Below are positions 63,823 through 64,000 of a stretch of 64,000 nucleotides of DNA, piece after piece. Made by a program: the position numbers and the translations under genes. The notes beneath the pieces are model-generated. The model did not search any database and was not told the DNA's origin. It saw only the letters and a list, made by a program, of their open reading frames with translations. Origin of the DNA: a virus; IMG/VR virus record IMGVR_UViG_3300023171_000008, positions 1-64,000 of that record. One strand, 5' to 3'. The first letter of the stretch is position 1. Each line of letters starts with the position of its first letter.

Positions 63823-64000
63823 TCTTCTCTATATATTTTTGTTTAACAATCTCGTCTCTTTTAAGACTTCTTTTAATTATTTCTGAATCTGTATATATTT
63901 TACCTATGTATTTAAAGTAAAAATTAGTTCTTAAATTATCTATTTCTTCATTTGTTAATCCTTCAAAGTTTAACTCTCTTATAGTTTTATAAGCAAATCT
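63806..64000 (-). CDS. C-terminal end of a hypothetical protein, cut by the window edge
   Basis: The - strand frame is open from the window edge to a TAA at 63808-63806, giving 64 residues that start RFAYKTIRELNFEGL and end KQKYIEKNEKTD. The fragment is charged and helical. It overlaps the GroES-like gene by 17 bp, in keeping with the compact operon. Too little is present to name it. Confidence 0.5.
   Translation of the reverse strand, partial: RFAYKTIRELNFEGLTNEEIDNLRTNFYFKYIGKIYTDSEIIKRSLKRDEIVKQKYIEKNEKTD

Noticed and set aside
1-64000. Stop-codon recoding (TAG to Gln or TGA to Trp), known in some crAss-like phages
   Set aside because: TAG and TGA both end genes here (for example the glycosylase at 431-433, the MazG-like gene at 3281-3283, and thyA at 11020-11022), and large genes are open with the standard code.
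1-64000. tRNA genes
   Set aside because: I saw no T-loop GGTTCRA-type pattern with flanking acceptor stems in the intergenic gaps, which are few and short. A tRNA scan would be decisive.

Overview
The window is a 64 kb, very AT-rich piece of a tailed dsDNA phage genome. It looks like a crAss-like phage (order Crassvirales) with a podovirus-type short tail and a Bacteroidales host. Four things support this. The packaging and head proteins (TerL, an ~800-aa portal, an acidic scaffold-like protein, a ~500-aa capsid protein) are of crAss type. There is a block of giant genes that includes an RNA polymerase-like protein of 2212 aa with a DFDID metal-binding motif. The tail block is crAss-type, with a ~1380-aa muzzle-like protein. 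The promoters match the Bacteroidetes consensus (TTTG, 20 bp, TAnnTTTG). Genes end in TAA, TAG and TGA alike, so I see no stop-codon recoding.

Layout. Two arms converge on a bidirectional terminator at about 12.53 kb. The left arm (1-12.5 kb, + strand) holds nucleotide and DNA metabolism: a uracil-DNA glycosylase-like protein cut by the window edge, a RusA-like nuclease, a PD-(D/E)XK nuclease, three MazG/all-alpha NTP pyrophosphohydrolase-like proteins, class I ribonucleotide reductase (nrdB then nrdA), an SF2 helicase, a metallophosphoesterase, thymidylate synthase and about a dozen small proteins. Most genes touch or overlap (TTGA, ATGA, TAGTG junctions), which suggests translational coupling. 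A structured intergenic element sits after nrdA. Replication genes such as a polymerase or primase must lie outside the window.

The right arm (12.6-64 kb, - strand, read from right to left) is the late region. From its upstream end it carries: a GroES-like gene, three small genes, a GroEL-like chaperonin, TerL, portal, scaffold, major capsid, connector and auxiliary head proteins, surface or fibre proteins (four related fibre genes), a membrane-protein and lysis cassette with an M15 endopeptidase, a second metallophosphoesterase, short-tail ring-type proteins, the muzzle-like protein, two probable ejected cargo proteins, and three giant proteins (1498, 2212 and 1338 aa) that are probably packaged and injected. 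The 2212-aa protein carries the RNA polymerase signature and the 1338-aa protein an HEVAH zincin motif.

How it works together. The injected virion RNA polymerase would transcribe early genes, and the left arm would supply dNTPs and process DNA. Late genes appear to use host-type promoters: I find four to five with a shared extended -7 element, TATTAnnTTTGTA. Several late terminators sit directly against, or overlap, the next promoter. The most unusual items are the phage-encoded GroEL/GroES-like pair next to the packaging genes, the structured element after nrdA, the glycosylase homologue without the usual catalytic His loop, and the duplicated fibre-tip modules. I found no tRNA, CRISPR array, integrase or insertion sequence. 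All family calls come from reading the sequence, not from database searches.
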